Of a stretch of 64,000 bases of DNA, positions 48,839 to 58,359 are shown piece by piece. Each line of letters starts with the position of its first letter. Positions within the stretch are counted from its first letter, which is position 1. This stretch comes from a bacterium. GTDB taxonomy: Bacteria; CSSED10-310; JAFGSJ01. The translations under genes were made by a program, and so were the position numbers. The stretch is taken from the NCBI GenBank assembly GCA_016934675.1, contig JAFGSJ010000088.1:24724-88723 (forward strand), written 5' to 3'. The notes beneath the pieces are model-generated. The model was not told the origin of the DNA. It did not search any database and saw only the letters and a list, made by a program, of their open reading frames with translations.

Positions 48839-50423
48839 GCTGTCTGCTCCCGCTATTGTACCTCGATCGGGCTAGATAAATATCAACGTTACTGTTAAAA
48901 TAACCCAATTCCGGATACTGTTTGATCCTGACATAATTGCTTTCGAGTATTGTCAGGAAAGTATCACGCATTTGTGGTTCGTTTGGATTGTAAAACTCGG
49001 GAAAACGACCGATAAAGGAATTCTCAGCTATGGCAACCAGGGCAATTTCCTGATTCTGTAATCGTGACTCGAGCTGCTTCTGCGTTACTATCCGGAACCT
49101 GCGACATCGTTCCTCATCCCAGTTCGGATCATTGGTGGCCACATGCATCTCATATCCGGGCACGATTCGACGGTCCGCAAGCACAACCAAAGCGTTATTG
49201 TACGATAATATCTCATCACCAGGACGGGTTTGTGATTGAATATATGACGCAGCTTCCTGTAAATAAGAAGTCGGACTCTTTCCGGCAGTCAGGCTCAGGG
49301 AAGTCCGACCATATGCCGCCAGATTTAAAAGACACAGCATCATGAAGATCACAAATGCCCAGGTCCGAATGACTTGTCCGAACAGAGCCCGATAAAGATT
49401 GTTGATTTCTATTGCTATCAGACTCGCTGCCAGAGGGAAAAAGGGCGTCAAATATTCATCCACAACACCACTTTTGGACACTGCCTGAAAACTACTCACT
49501 CCAGCCAGTATCAACAAGAGTAACCAACGTTCCCCATCAATCCTGCGGATCAAAGCAACGCCTGTCGTAACATCTCGGACATGGTGCTGAACGATCAGAT
49601 AAACAGTACCAACGATTAAGGTGATTAACATGGCCAGAAAAAGAAAAAATTCATGGGCCATCTTGCAAATGACATCAAATCTGAGCATGATCGTCATCCA
49701 GAGCGGATGAACATCTTTATGGAAATTGTAGAGAAATACCGAATACACGAACTGCTCGAAATAATGCACTAAAAAGGGACCCAGAATACTACTCGTCACC
49801 ACTGTCACACCGAAGAAAACTGCCCAAAAAAGACGCGACACAACCCCATGACGGATTACCACCCAGATGAGTAGGATCGCCAAAGCCGGAAATACTGATA
49901 TCCGAACACATGTCGCGAGACTCAGAAAAATCGATCCCAGTAAATAATTCGTCCAACGCTGACCCCCGACAACGATCGTCCATACTCCCAGTGTGAATAA
50001 AAAGGCTGTCAAAGGATAGAGCTTGTTCATGGAAAAAAAATAACTCAAAAAACCGTTGTAACAAAGCAAACCTGTGGCTAGCGCAGCCGCAACCCAACCA
50101 GATTTCCGACGACTGATATCCATACCAAGGAGAACCGCGCCCAATCCAAAAAGAAACGAGATAATCCTCATCACTACAAAATCAGGCCTCAATATCACCT
50201 GATACATCAGAGAATAGATATAACTGTGGAGAGGCGCCTGGGTATATATGAAATCCCGATACGGTATCTGCCCCTGATACACCAGATACGGCGTGACAAA
50301 ATAAAAACCCTCATCAACATGGATCCGCCCATAAAGGACATTAACCAAGGAAAAAAGAATATAAAAGCCCACTGAGCATATAATCCATATCCGATAGCCT
50401 GACCCGTCTCGTGCCATGTTCAT
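48831..50423 (-). CDS. Membrane glycosyltransferase (GT39/GT-C-like)
   Basis: HVDEGFYFVTPYLVYQGQIPYRDFIYTQAPLHSYIYSLMYQV, multi-TM; RBS GGGAG before Met at 50423. Confidence 0.82.
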   Translation of the reverse strand: MNMARDGSGYRIWIICSVGFYILFSLVNVLYGRIHVDEGFYFVTPYLVYQGQIPYRDFIYTQAPLHSYIYSLMYQVILRPDFVVMRIISFLFGLGAVLLGMDISRRKSGWVAAALATGLLCYNGFLSYFFSMNKLYPLTAFLFTLGVWTIVVGGQRWTNYLLGSIFLSLATCVRISVFPALAILLIWVVIRHGVVSRLFWAVFFGVTVVTSSILGPFLVHYFEQFVYSVFLYNFHKDVHPLWMTIMLRFDVICKMAHEFFLFLAMLITLIVGTVYLIVQHHVRDVTTGVALIRRIDGERWLLLLILAGVSSFQAVSKSGVVDEYLTPFFPLAASLIAIEINNLYRALFGQVIRTWAFVIFMMLCLLNLAAYGRTSLSLTAGKSPTSYLQEAASYIQSQTRPGDEILSYNNALVVLADRRIVPGYEMHVATNDPNWDEERCRRFRIVTQKQLESRLQNQEIALVAIAENSFIGRFPEFYNPNEPQMRDTFLTILESNYVRIKQYPELGYFNSNVDIYLARSRYNSGSRQHE

Positions 50424-50464
50424 GTCTCGACTCCCTGGCCCCATGTCCTAATTTTTACTACAAT

Positions 50465-50494
50465 AGTATACTAGCATCGAAAATCAATTTCCAA
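50465..50494 (-). promoter_or_regulatory. Putative sigma-70 promoter for the GT39-like gene
   Basis: Minus strand TTGGAA - 18 nt - TATACT. Confidence 0.4.
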
Positions 50495-50766
50495 CACAAA
50501 CCTCAAACACCAGATCCATAAACTTTCACTATCATTGGTGTCGATTAACCTCGCATTGCCCTGATGAATATGGCTCAATTCCTGCATTATAGCATTTCTT
50601 GAAGCCAATCGGCCTGGAAAAGGGAACATTGTAGTAAAAAAGCCACAACTTCTGCCCTAAAAGCATAACACTTTCAACGGGAGATCAAGGGCATGTTCAG
50701 GTTTTCTTTGGGCCATTATCCTTTTGATTTGGGCATTCAAGCCCCGATCAACGCGTCGATTATTTT

Positions 50767-50783
50767 TTGGCACCGAATTTGCA
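50767..50783 (+). promoter_or_regulatory. Near-consensus sigma-54 promoter upstream of lpxC
   Basis: TTGGCACCGAATTTGCA versus YTGGCACGRNNNTTGCW, one mismatch, GG-N10-GC spacing exact; 57 nt before the ATG. Confidence 0.8.
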
Positions 50784-50840
50784 TATCTAAAGGCAAACCG
50801 AATGCGGTTGCAGTATGAAGACTCATAAGGATGGTGCTGT

Positions 50841-51812
50841 ATGAAACAGAGAACTCACAATAAGAAAACAATTGCCCAGTCGGTCAGTTATACAGGAATC
50901 GGTTTGCACTCTGGTCAGCACGTGACCATGACCTTAAAACCAATCACGACGAATGCGGGGATCATTTTTCAGAGGACTGATATGCCCGCTGGAGTTTCAT
51001 CATCAATTCTAAGCACATTTGGCAATGTTGTCGAAGTCGATCATTCGACGAATCTTGGGGACCACTCTCGGGAGTGTGTCATTCGGACGGTAGAGCATTT
51101 GTTGGCGGTTTTACACGTCTATGAGATTGACAATGTATTGGTTCAGTTGGATGGCCCCGAGGTGCCGATAACTGATGGTAGTTCCAAGCCACTGGTCGAT
51201 TTGATCGAGCGGGCCGGGATTCGTGAGTTGCCTTATCATCAGGAGCGGATGATCATTCGCAAGGCGATCGAATATAGTGAAGGTGATAAATATATTCGTA
51301 TTTCCCCCTTTAACAGGTTGAAGGTGACCTATCATATTGATTTTCCTAATAATTTGATTGGTCAACAGACCTATTCGGTTGTTTTGAACAAGTCTAATTT
51401 TATCAAAAAGATTGCACCGGCCCGGACCTTTTGTCTGTTAAAGGAAGTTGAATATTTAAAACAGAATGGTTTAGCCCAGGGCGGCAGTTTGGAGAATGCA
51501 GTCGTCGTGGCTGAAAACAGGGTTCTCAACGGTGGTTTACGGTTCGATGATGAGTTTGTTCGTCACAAAGTCCTGGATGTGATCGGCGATCTCTATCTGC
51601 TTGGCAAACCTGTTTCGGGTCATGTCGAGGTGAACAAGGGTGGCCACCATTTACATACAAAATTACTTCAGGCCATTCTTACTCAGCCAGACTGCTATAC
51701 GATCGATCAGGACCCAGTATCAGTTACAATTCAAAGCTTACCCGATCGTAATCGGCTCAGGTCATATAAAGACAGAGTGGACTTGTATCCGGTCTCTAAT
51801 ATGGCTCTATGA
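50841..51812 (+). CDS. lpxC: UDP-3-O-acyl-N-acetylglucosamine deacetylase
   Basis: GIGLHSGQHVTMTLKP, TVEHLLAVLHVYEIDNV, PEVPITDGSSKPLVDLI, HKVLDVIGDLYLLGKPVSGHVEVNKGGHHLHTKLL. Confidence 0.97.
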   Translation: MKQRTHNKKTIAQSVSYTGIGLHSGQHVTMTLKPITTNAGIIFQRTDMPAGVSSSILSTFGNVVEVDHSTNLGDHSRECVIRTVEHLLAVLHVYEIDNVLVQLDGPEVPITDGSSKPLVDLIERAGIRELPYHQERMIIRKAIEYSEGDKYIRISPFNRLKVTYHIDFPNNLIGQQTYSVVLNKSNFIKKIAPARTFCLLKEVEYLKQNGLAQGGSLENAVVVAENRVLNGGLRFDDEFVRHKVLDVIGDLYLLGKPVSGHVEVNKGGHHLHTKLLQAILTQPDCYTIDQDPVSVTIQSLPDRNRLRSYKDRVDLYPVSNMAL

Positions 51813-54798
51813 GGTCCTGATTAGACTCTGACGGGTTGAACGGCACAATTTTCCTGACAGTAGCTTTTGGGGTGGAGTGTTTTTTCTTTTGTTTCTTCGG
51901 TAACGAGGTCCTCGTGGTGGATTGTGCCGTGGGACTCAACTCGGGCAGGAAAGAGAATGCTTCACCCCAGGCCAAGACAGAGGCAGGGACATCACTCTCA
52001 GAGAGAATCTGGAAAGCGTTTTCGTAGCCGATGCGACCGCCTTTGACCGGGTGTCCCAATTCATTGATATGCCCCGCGATGATGTGTTGAAATCTGATAT
52101 GTCTGGTCAGTTTTTTGAAAGCCTGCACATCATTGAAATCGGGCGAAATGCTGCCCAATTTTACAAAACCAAGGTGACAGGGAGCTAGATCGAGTTGAGT
52201 ACTGGCATAATCGTGATCACCGAGATGAAGCAGGCGATATTTTTGAGCAGTTTCGATCTCGTACACGCGGTGAGGAATTTTTCGTCCCTGATCATAGACA
52301 TGCTGACCCTGGTGGGCCATTACTTTCAGTGTTTCATCCTGTTTGGTCGGGAAAGTAAAGGAACGGTGCTCATCTGGTTTCAATCCGATTGCGCCGCGCG
52401 GTAGCAGCGTGATGAACTCATGGGGGATGATGACCCGTTTGCCTCGGCTGATCAATGTATTGATCAACTCGAGATCAAAATGATCGGGGTGACGATGTGT
52501 GACAAAGAGAATATCGATGAGATCGGCGAGTGTTGAGACAATGGTCGGTTCAAGGTTCCAGAAGACATTGTAGACATGACGGGTCGTGACCAGATCGAAA
52601 GCCAGCGTGAGTCCTGAAGTTTTGACAATATAACCCTGATTGTAGAATTGCCATACCTTGAGATGATCGGTTTCGATCATTTGTTCCTGTTCGATTTCCT
52701 CGAATGCGATGGTCATGCACCGGGCAAAGAACTGCCTGACGCGATAACTGCGATTACTGAGAGGTAACTGCAGAATCTGGTCAATTTCCTGAAAAGCATT
52801 TCGTCGAATTTCAATCTGTTCGGGTGTCGTCAAGCGTATTGTTTTCAGGAATCTTTCAAAGATTTCCTCGGCATTTCCCGGAGAATGAATATAAAAAATC
52901 GAATTATGGCCGTTATAACCATCGTTTTCTTGACGCGAGTTCAGGGGATCATGGAGCCAATGTCTGCCATCGACTATGAATTTATAACGATAACGTCCGG
53001 GTAGTAAGAACTCGTGAGTGATATGCCAGGTCCCGGATTGGTCGGGGACCATTGGCGTCACTCCTTCCTGCCACTGATTGAAATCACCGACGAGATCGAC
53101 GCTGGTTGCTTGTGGGTTTGTATAGTGAAACGTCACCTTATTTTTATATATTCGTGGGTGGCTTGAAGGGACATCCTCTTGAGGAATATTGTTCATCAAG
53201 GCGGCCTCGACCGCCTCGAAAGGTGAGATAACGCCATATCCCTGAACGAACGGCGATATACCGTCCAGATGACGAGCGGTCGCTATAAGGATCTTTTTGA
53301 TATTTTCAGGCGACAATTCGGGATTGACTTGAAGCATCTGGGCAATGACTGATGCCGTGATCGGGGCTGCAAATGAGGTCCCATCAACATGCTGGTAATG
53401 CGTCGCAATCAATTTTTCCGATTTGGTCCTCTGTTCAGCCCATTGTCTGATTTGTTCGACCTTAAGCTGCTTTTTCGCGACCGGCAACTCTCTGAGACTG
53501 GCCCGGTTTTCTTTAAAGAGAGGGATGAGTTCATGATCGAGTGCTTTCATCAGTTTTTGAATTGCCAATGATTCATAATACAGGGCAGAACCAGGCAATA
53601 TCGGTGCGGCGATCCAGATAGCCGGAGCGATGATCTCCGGTTTGACAACGCCCTCAATTGTTGAACCATAGGAAGAATGATACATACGCAAGGTATCCTG
53701 AAAAAGCGTGTTCTGATCATCTGTTCCTCCAACCGTAATAGCTGAAAGAGCATTGGCCGGTGGGACGGGGGGCTTATGCGGATCATTTCCGGCGGCCACC
53801 ACGACCACAATCCCCGCAGCAACTGCCTCCGCAACCGCTTTATTGACAGGGTTATCCATACTGTCACTGGGTAAACCGGTCCCAAGCGAAATATTGATTA
53901 TGCGGATATTGTATTGAGTTTTGTGCTCGATGGCCCATTCAAGTCCGGCACTGATCAAATCCCGTTTGGAGTTTTGTCCGCTTGAAGCCTTGATCAAAAC
54001 CACATTCGCTTCGGAGGCAATGCCGCGATAAAGACCTTGTGAGAGAAAGCCATTGCCGCAGGCTGATACCGAGGTTTGCATGCCATGCCAGCTTGTCTGG
54101 ACAGGCTCCGCTAGTTCACTCCAACCTGAATTCAGGTCCGACATATCCACATAGGCCAGGATCCTGTTCACAGGCTTGACCAGATCGGGATGAGGATAAA
54201 AGCCCGAATCGATAAAAGCGATGGTAATGCCTTGACCCGTATAACGCGGATTGGCATTCAGACGTAAGGGCGTCGGAATCACCGCAAAATCATCTGCTGA
54301 CAGGGAAAAATAAGGAGCAAGTGTGCCATGAGCCGGGCGCTCTGAAAATCGCTCGACTAACTGCAGCACATCGTGTTCATGAAACGATCCTCCCGACCGA
54401 CTCCGGAAGAGAAAACCGTCGCTTTCACGATCTGTGGTTAGCGCAATCAGACATGCTTCCAGAACAGATGAAAGTTCATTCTCGACCGAAACAACATACC
54501 ACTCGTCTTTGAGGGGAGACCTGATCCTCCACAAACCGTTTTCATCCCGGTCAATATCGGCTCGCCGTAAACTGACCAATTCCTTCGGGCTCAATTCAGT
54601 GCCATGATATAACATGAGAACAGTCAGGTCCTGCAACCAGCACGGACCGTACATCTCACTGCCGCGACGCAGCCGAAGCAAATTGGTCGAGGTACCTCGA
54701 CGCAATTTCTGTTCAAGCTCACGGTGCTCACGAAACTTCATCAGGACTTCGAAAAGAAGTTGTTCTGATTCGACAGACCGGTTTTTATGATTGTTCAT
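51796..54798 (-). CDS. Multidomain fusion: degenerate tyrosine-recombinase-like domain - subtilisin (S8) - E-set/CBM48-like - metallo-beta-lactamase fold
   Basis: FIDSGFYPHPDL (Asp197), WHGMQTSV (His238), AAGND (Asn338), DGTSFAAP (Ser475); VDLVGDFNQWQEGVTPM...GRYRYKFIVDGRHWLHDP; FVTHRHPDHFD and LHLGDHDYAS; N-terminal LMLYHGTELSPKELVSLRRADIDRDENG. Confidence 0.92.
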   Translation of the reverse strand: MNNHKNRSVESEQLLFEVLMKFREHRELEQKLRRGTSTNLLRLRRGSEMYGPCWLQDLTVLMLYHGTELSPKELVSLRRADIDRDENGLWRIRSPLKDEWYVVSVENELSSVLEACLIALTTDRESDGFLFRSRSGGSFHEHDVLQLVERFSERPAHGTLAPYFSLSADDFAVIPTPLRLNANPRYTGQGITIAFIDSGFYPHPDLVKPVNRILAYVDMSDLNSGWSELAEPVQTSWHGMQTSVSACGNGFLSQGLYRGIASEANVVLIKASSGQNSKRDLISAGLEWAIEHKTQYNIRIINISLGTGLPSDSMDNPVNKAVAEAVAAGIVVVVAAGNDPHKPPVPPANALSAITVGGTDDQNTLFQDTLRMYHSSYGSTIEGVVKPEIIAPAIWIAAPILPGSALYYESLAIQKLMKALDHELIPLFKENRASLRELPVAKKQLKVEQIRQWAEQRTKSEKLIATHYQHVDGTSFAAPITASVIAQMLQVNPELSPENIKKILIATARHLDGISPFVQGYGVISPFEAVEAALMNNIPQEDVPSSHPRIYKNKVTFHYTNPQATSVDLVGDFNQWQEGVTPMVPDQSGTWHITHEFLLPGRYRYKFIVDGRHWLHDPLNSRQENDGYNGHNSIFYIHSPGNAEEIFERFLKTIRLTTPEQIEIRRNAFQEIDQILQLPLSNRSYRVRQFFARCMTIAFEEIEQEQMIETDHLKVWQFYNQGYIVKTSGLTLAFDLVTTRHVYNVFWNLEPTIVSTLADLIDILFVTHRHPDHFDLELINTLISRGKRVIIPHEFITLLPRGAIGLKPDEHRSFTFPTKQDETLKVMAHQGQHVYDQGRKIPHRVYEIETAQKYRLLHLGDHDYASTQLDLAPCHLGFVKLGSISPDFNDVQAFKKLTRHIRFQHIIAGHINELGHPVKGGRIGYENAFQILSESDVPASVLAWGEAFSFLPELSPTAQSTTRTSLPKKQKKKHSTPKATVRKIVPFNPSESNQDLIEPY

Positions 54799-54805
54799 TC
54801 GTTAC

Positions 54806-57337
54806 TCAGGTCCTTGCCCGAAGGATCAAATAGAGGCCAATGACGATAAATAAGAGGTTCGGTCCCCAGGCAGCTAAAAACGGTGGCAACTGGTTCCCAT
54901 GACCCAGTGAGATTCCCATCCGATACGCCACAAAATAGACCATACCGATAAATATACTGAAACCAATACCAACCAAGGTCCCACTCCGTTGAAAAGTGAT
55001 GGCGAACGGTATGCCGAACAAAGCAATCACAAAACTGATGAAGGGCATGGAGAGTTTCGCTAAGAGATCAGTCTGATACAGGGTCGTATCGATTCCTTTG
55101 TCTCGGAGAGAGGCAACATATGACTGCAACTCACGATAGTTCATCTTGTCGGAATCCTTGATCTCACGCCTGAAATCGGAAATCTTTTCGGTCAAATCGG
55201 CCTTGAGACTACTGAAAATCGTTCTATCTGAAGGAGTACCGTCTCTCTTGTAATGGGTCACTTCCCCATTATGATAATACCAGGACCGTTCGGCATCATT
55301 CCAGTGTACCTGCTGGGCTTCAACTTTCTGAATGGGCTGAAAATGCTCATCCAGTGTGTACAGCAGAAAACCGTTCAGGACATTACGACCTTCCCGCTGA
55401 TCAAATGAGGCAAATGAATAAATGCTGTTATTAGAACCACGATACCAATTCTTGTTATGGGTAAACAGGCTTGGTTTCGAACGCTTTTTTATCTTGTAAT
55501 CGGAGATCTCTTCAGCCATGGCATTGGTTTTGGGAACAACGCGCTCATTAAAAAACAGGACCCCGAGCGAAATCAGAAAGGATAGAATAAATATGGGCAT
55601 GGCTGCTCGATAGAGAGACACACCACAGGCTTTCATGGCCGTCAACTCGTTATTCCGCGAAAAAATGTTTATGGTCAGAATAGTCGTGATCAGCACGGCC
55701 ATATGTACACTCAATACGAGAAAAAAAGGAATGCGTAACAGTATATAGGTGATAAAATCGACAAAGGCTGCGTCATATCTGATATAATCACGTATTTCCG
55801 TGATAAATTCGAGGATTATGGTAATCACGATAATGATTCCGCAGAGCAGCAGGAATTTCTTCAGAAACTCACGACCGATATAAAAATCCAGTAAACGAGG
55901 AAAAGAATGATTGAAAAAGAAGGTCTTCCGGGACCGCTCGACTGCTTGTTCCTTGGGACGATGTCTCGATTTATACCAATGGATGGCCTGTTGGCTGAAC
56001 TCCGCTGTCTTCCATTGCAAGTACTGCAGGAATAGAAAAGGTTTCTCACGGGCGACTTTATAAAAAACATAGAAACCGATCAGGGTCAGAAAAATGTTTG
56101 CGGCCCAGATTCCGATCCAGGCAGGTGTTTCACCCTCCCGGGCCATACCCTCTCCGGTCATAATTATAATGTAATACACAAGGATGAGGACCAGGCTCAA
56201 AGAAAAACCCGTTGATTTACCACGACTCTTATAGCGAATCCCCAACGGAATGCCGATAATACTGAATACAAAGCAGGCTATCGGATAGGCAAACTTGGTA
56301 TGCAGCACAATCTCGAATTTGCGAATCTGACGTTGTAACGATGCAATCGCATTATTCTCTTCATCAATTTTTAGCTTCATTTTCTTAATGAGGGGACGAT
56401 CATGTTTGGCTTTTTTGGCTGGCCTCTCGGGAGTTTGTTCTACGACACTCTGCTTGAATGACGGTTTCATCCTGGTGATTTTTGACTCTTCCTTGAATCT
56501 AACCATTTCTCGACGGTAAATCTCTCGTTTATATGCCTCCATCTCTTGTAAAAGTTCCGAAACATACATCTCTTGATCGCTTTTCTGGACCTTATTCTGC
56601 TCCTTTTCGTTATTTTCATTCTGCACCAAAGGTATGATAATGTCCTTTCGCTTGAAATGCGTGAATGAAAAACTGGCCGTATCATCGGTGAGTTCATGAA
56701 TAATGCCATCCTGTAGCGATAAAAGTATCTTTTTCTCCTCGGCAAAACTCCGGACCAATCCTCTTTCAGCGAAAATATAATCAGTATTTGCCGGTGATTG
56801 CTGACGATAGATGAAAATCTTCTCCATATCGTTGGTCCTTGAGTCCAAATCCTCGGAATACAGGACCAGATTGCTGAATTTATCATAAAACACATGAGGT
56901 TTTAATCCGATATTCAGGTTGCTTTCCAGGATTTTATAGGTGATGTTTTGGCGATATTCAGCCGTCTTGGGAATTCCAATCAAGGTAATATACTGACACG
57001 CTGCCCATGTCATACCCGCAACCAGAAAAACAGGAACACTCATACGTAACAGACTGATGCCATTTGCCCGCAATGCAGTGATCTCGCTGTCACCTGAGAG
57101 ACGACCAAAAGCTATGAGTATGCCTGTCAAAACGGACATCGGGATGGTAATCTGCAAAATCGGCGGCAGGGAAGTCGCCAAAAGCTGCAGAATTAAAAAG
57201 ATACTCACTTGATTGGTTATGAATATTTCTACAGATCGGATTATAACCTCGGTCAGTAGAATGAGGATAAAGACAAACAAGGCCAAAAAGAAAGGAGTAA
57301 CCAGTTCACGTGTGAGGTATCGATCGATAATTTTCAT
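54806..57337 (-). CDS. Single-chain LptF-LptG fusion, LPS export ABC transporter permease
   Basis: Two YjgP/YjgQ units: IDRYLTRELVTPFFLAL...GDSEITALRANGISLLRM and LDFYIGREFLKKFLLL...NNELTAMKACGVSLYRA. Confidence 0.92.
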   Translation of the reverse strand: MKIIDRYLTRELVTPFFLALFVFILILLTEVIIRSVEIFITNQVSIFLILQLLATSLPPILQITIPMSVLTGILIAFGRLSGDSEITALRANGISLLRMSVPVFLVAGMTWAACQYITLIGIPKTAEYRQNITYKILESNLNIGLKPHVFYDKFSNLVLYSEDLDSRTNDMEKIFIYRQQSPANTDYIFAERGLVRSFAEEKKILLSLQDGIIHELTDDTASFSFTHFKRKDIIIPLVQNENNEKEQNKVQKSDQEMYVSELLQEMEAYKREIYRREMVRFKEESKITRMKPSFKQSVVEQTPERPAKKAKHDRPLIKKMKLKIDEENNAIASLQRQIRKFEIVLHTKFAYPIACFVFSIIGIPLGIRYKSRGKSTGFSLSLVLILVYYIIIMTGEGMAREGETPAWIGIWAANIFLTLIGFYVFYKVAREKPFLFLQYLQWKTAEFSQQAIHWYKSRHRPKEQAVERSRKTFFFNHSFPRLLDFYIGREFLKKFLLLCGIIIVITIILEFITEIRDYIRYDAAFVDFITYILLRIPFFLVLSVHMAVLITTILTINIFSRNNELTAMKACGVSLYRAAMPIFILSFLISLGVLFFNERVVPKTNAMAEEISDYKIKKRSKPSLFTHNKNWYRGSNNSIYSFASFDQREGRNVLNGFLLYTLDEHFQPIQKVEAQQVHWNDAERSWYYHNGEVTHYKRDGTPSDRTIFSSLKADLTEKISDFRREIKDSDKMNYRELQSYVASLRDKGIDTTLYQTDLLAKLSMPFISFVIALFGIPFAITFQRSGTLVGIGFSIFIGMVYFVAYRMGISLGHGNQLPPFLAAWGPNLLFIVIGLYLILRART

Positions 57338-57421
57338 GATTCTTGTATGACTACAACAATTTCATTGGAATAGCAAGAGCCACCCTCTGTTACACACTCG
57401 AATGCAAATGATTTGTTTCTC

Positions 57422-57856
57422 TCAAATCACGGGATTCGTTTGACCCGCTGCATTGTCTTGAACTGGCCCCTTGACTGTAGATTCCGGTTTGGCAGCAGAC
57501 CGAATGTTCTGGAGTTCATTCTCGGTTTTCACAAGTCTCTTTTTAAGACGTCGAAGTTGAGTCCGTGTTCTGATCGAATCCTGAAGCATAATCAAATATG
57601 CCATCAGAAAACCTATGGTAAAACATAAAAATAAGACGACCCATAAGGGGAGTTTACGCGGGACTTGAACGGGAGCGGTGATACTCTGAGTTTCACCTTC
57701 GACGGCAATCGCGGTGTTTGCAGGCTGAATCGTCTCATAACCCAGTAATGGTTTCCCCATCCAATAATTGATCGAGACCTTCTCATTATTTGAAGTGCCA
57801 AAGATAATAACGACAAATAAAAACAACATGGCTATCAAAAATTTAATTGCTTTCAT
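57422..57856 (-). CDS. lapA: LapA domain-containing membrane protein
   Basis: IKFLIAMLFLFVVIIFGTSNNEKVSINYWMG and second TM followed by basic coiled coil; internal Met at 57856 preferred. Confidence 0.8.
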   Translation of the reverse strand: MKAIKFLIAMLFLFVVIIFGTSNNEKVSINYWMGKPLLGYETIQPANTAIAVEGETQSITAPVQVPRKLPLWVVLFLCFTIGFLMAYLIMLQDSIRTRTQLRRLKKRLVKTENELQNIRSAAKPESTVKGPVQDNAAGQTNPVI

Positions 57857-58359
57857 CTCCCTGCTCTCCTTCTCTCCACTTCCATTTGTAGCTCTATCTC
57901 GCCAATCGTAACAGAACCTCTTCTCTTCATTCTCAGTCCCGATATAATCCAGCACTATTTCTTAATACATGAGTCAAAAACAATCGGAAGCGGCACATTT
58001 TGATTAAGGATAGCATAAATATTCCTAACTATCAAGCATTGCGTCAGAACACATACATTCTCAGTCGGTCACTGTTGTACTGCATGCCTGACATGATTTC
58101 ATTGAAGGATTCATGATCAGGGTCCGTTTCACAGAAGTCACTATCAGCATATTTCGTTTTGTATACAACGGTGAGAATGTCCCTGCATTGGGAACTTGTG
58201 ATGTCATCGGTTGTTATGATAGAAAGAATGAAACACTATTATTTACTTGATTGAAATATAGAAAAGCAATATGTCGCTATAGAAAATGACGATATATTTG
58301 TTCGGAGTTGCCACATCGGACTCATGACCTTGGCGAATCTCAGGAGAGAGCGTGCTTAG

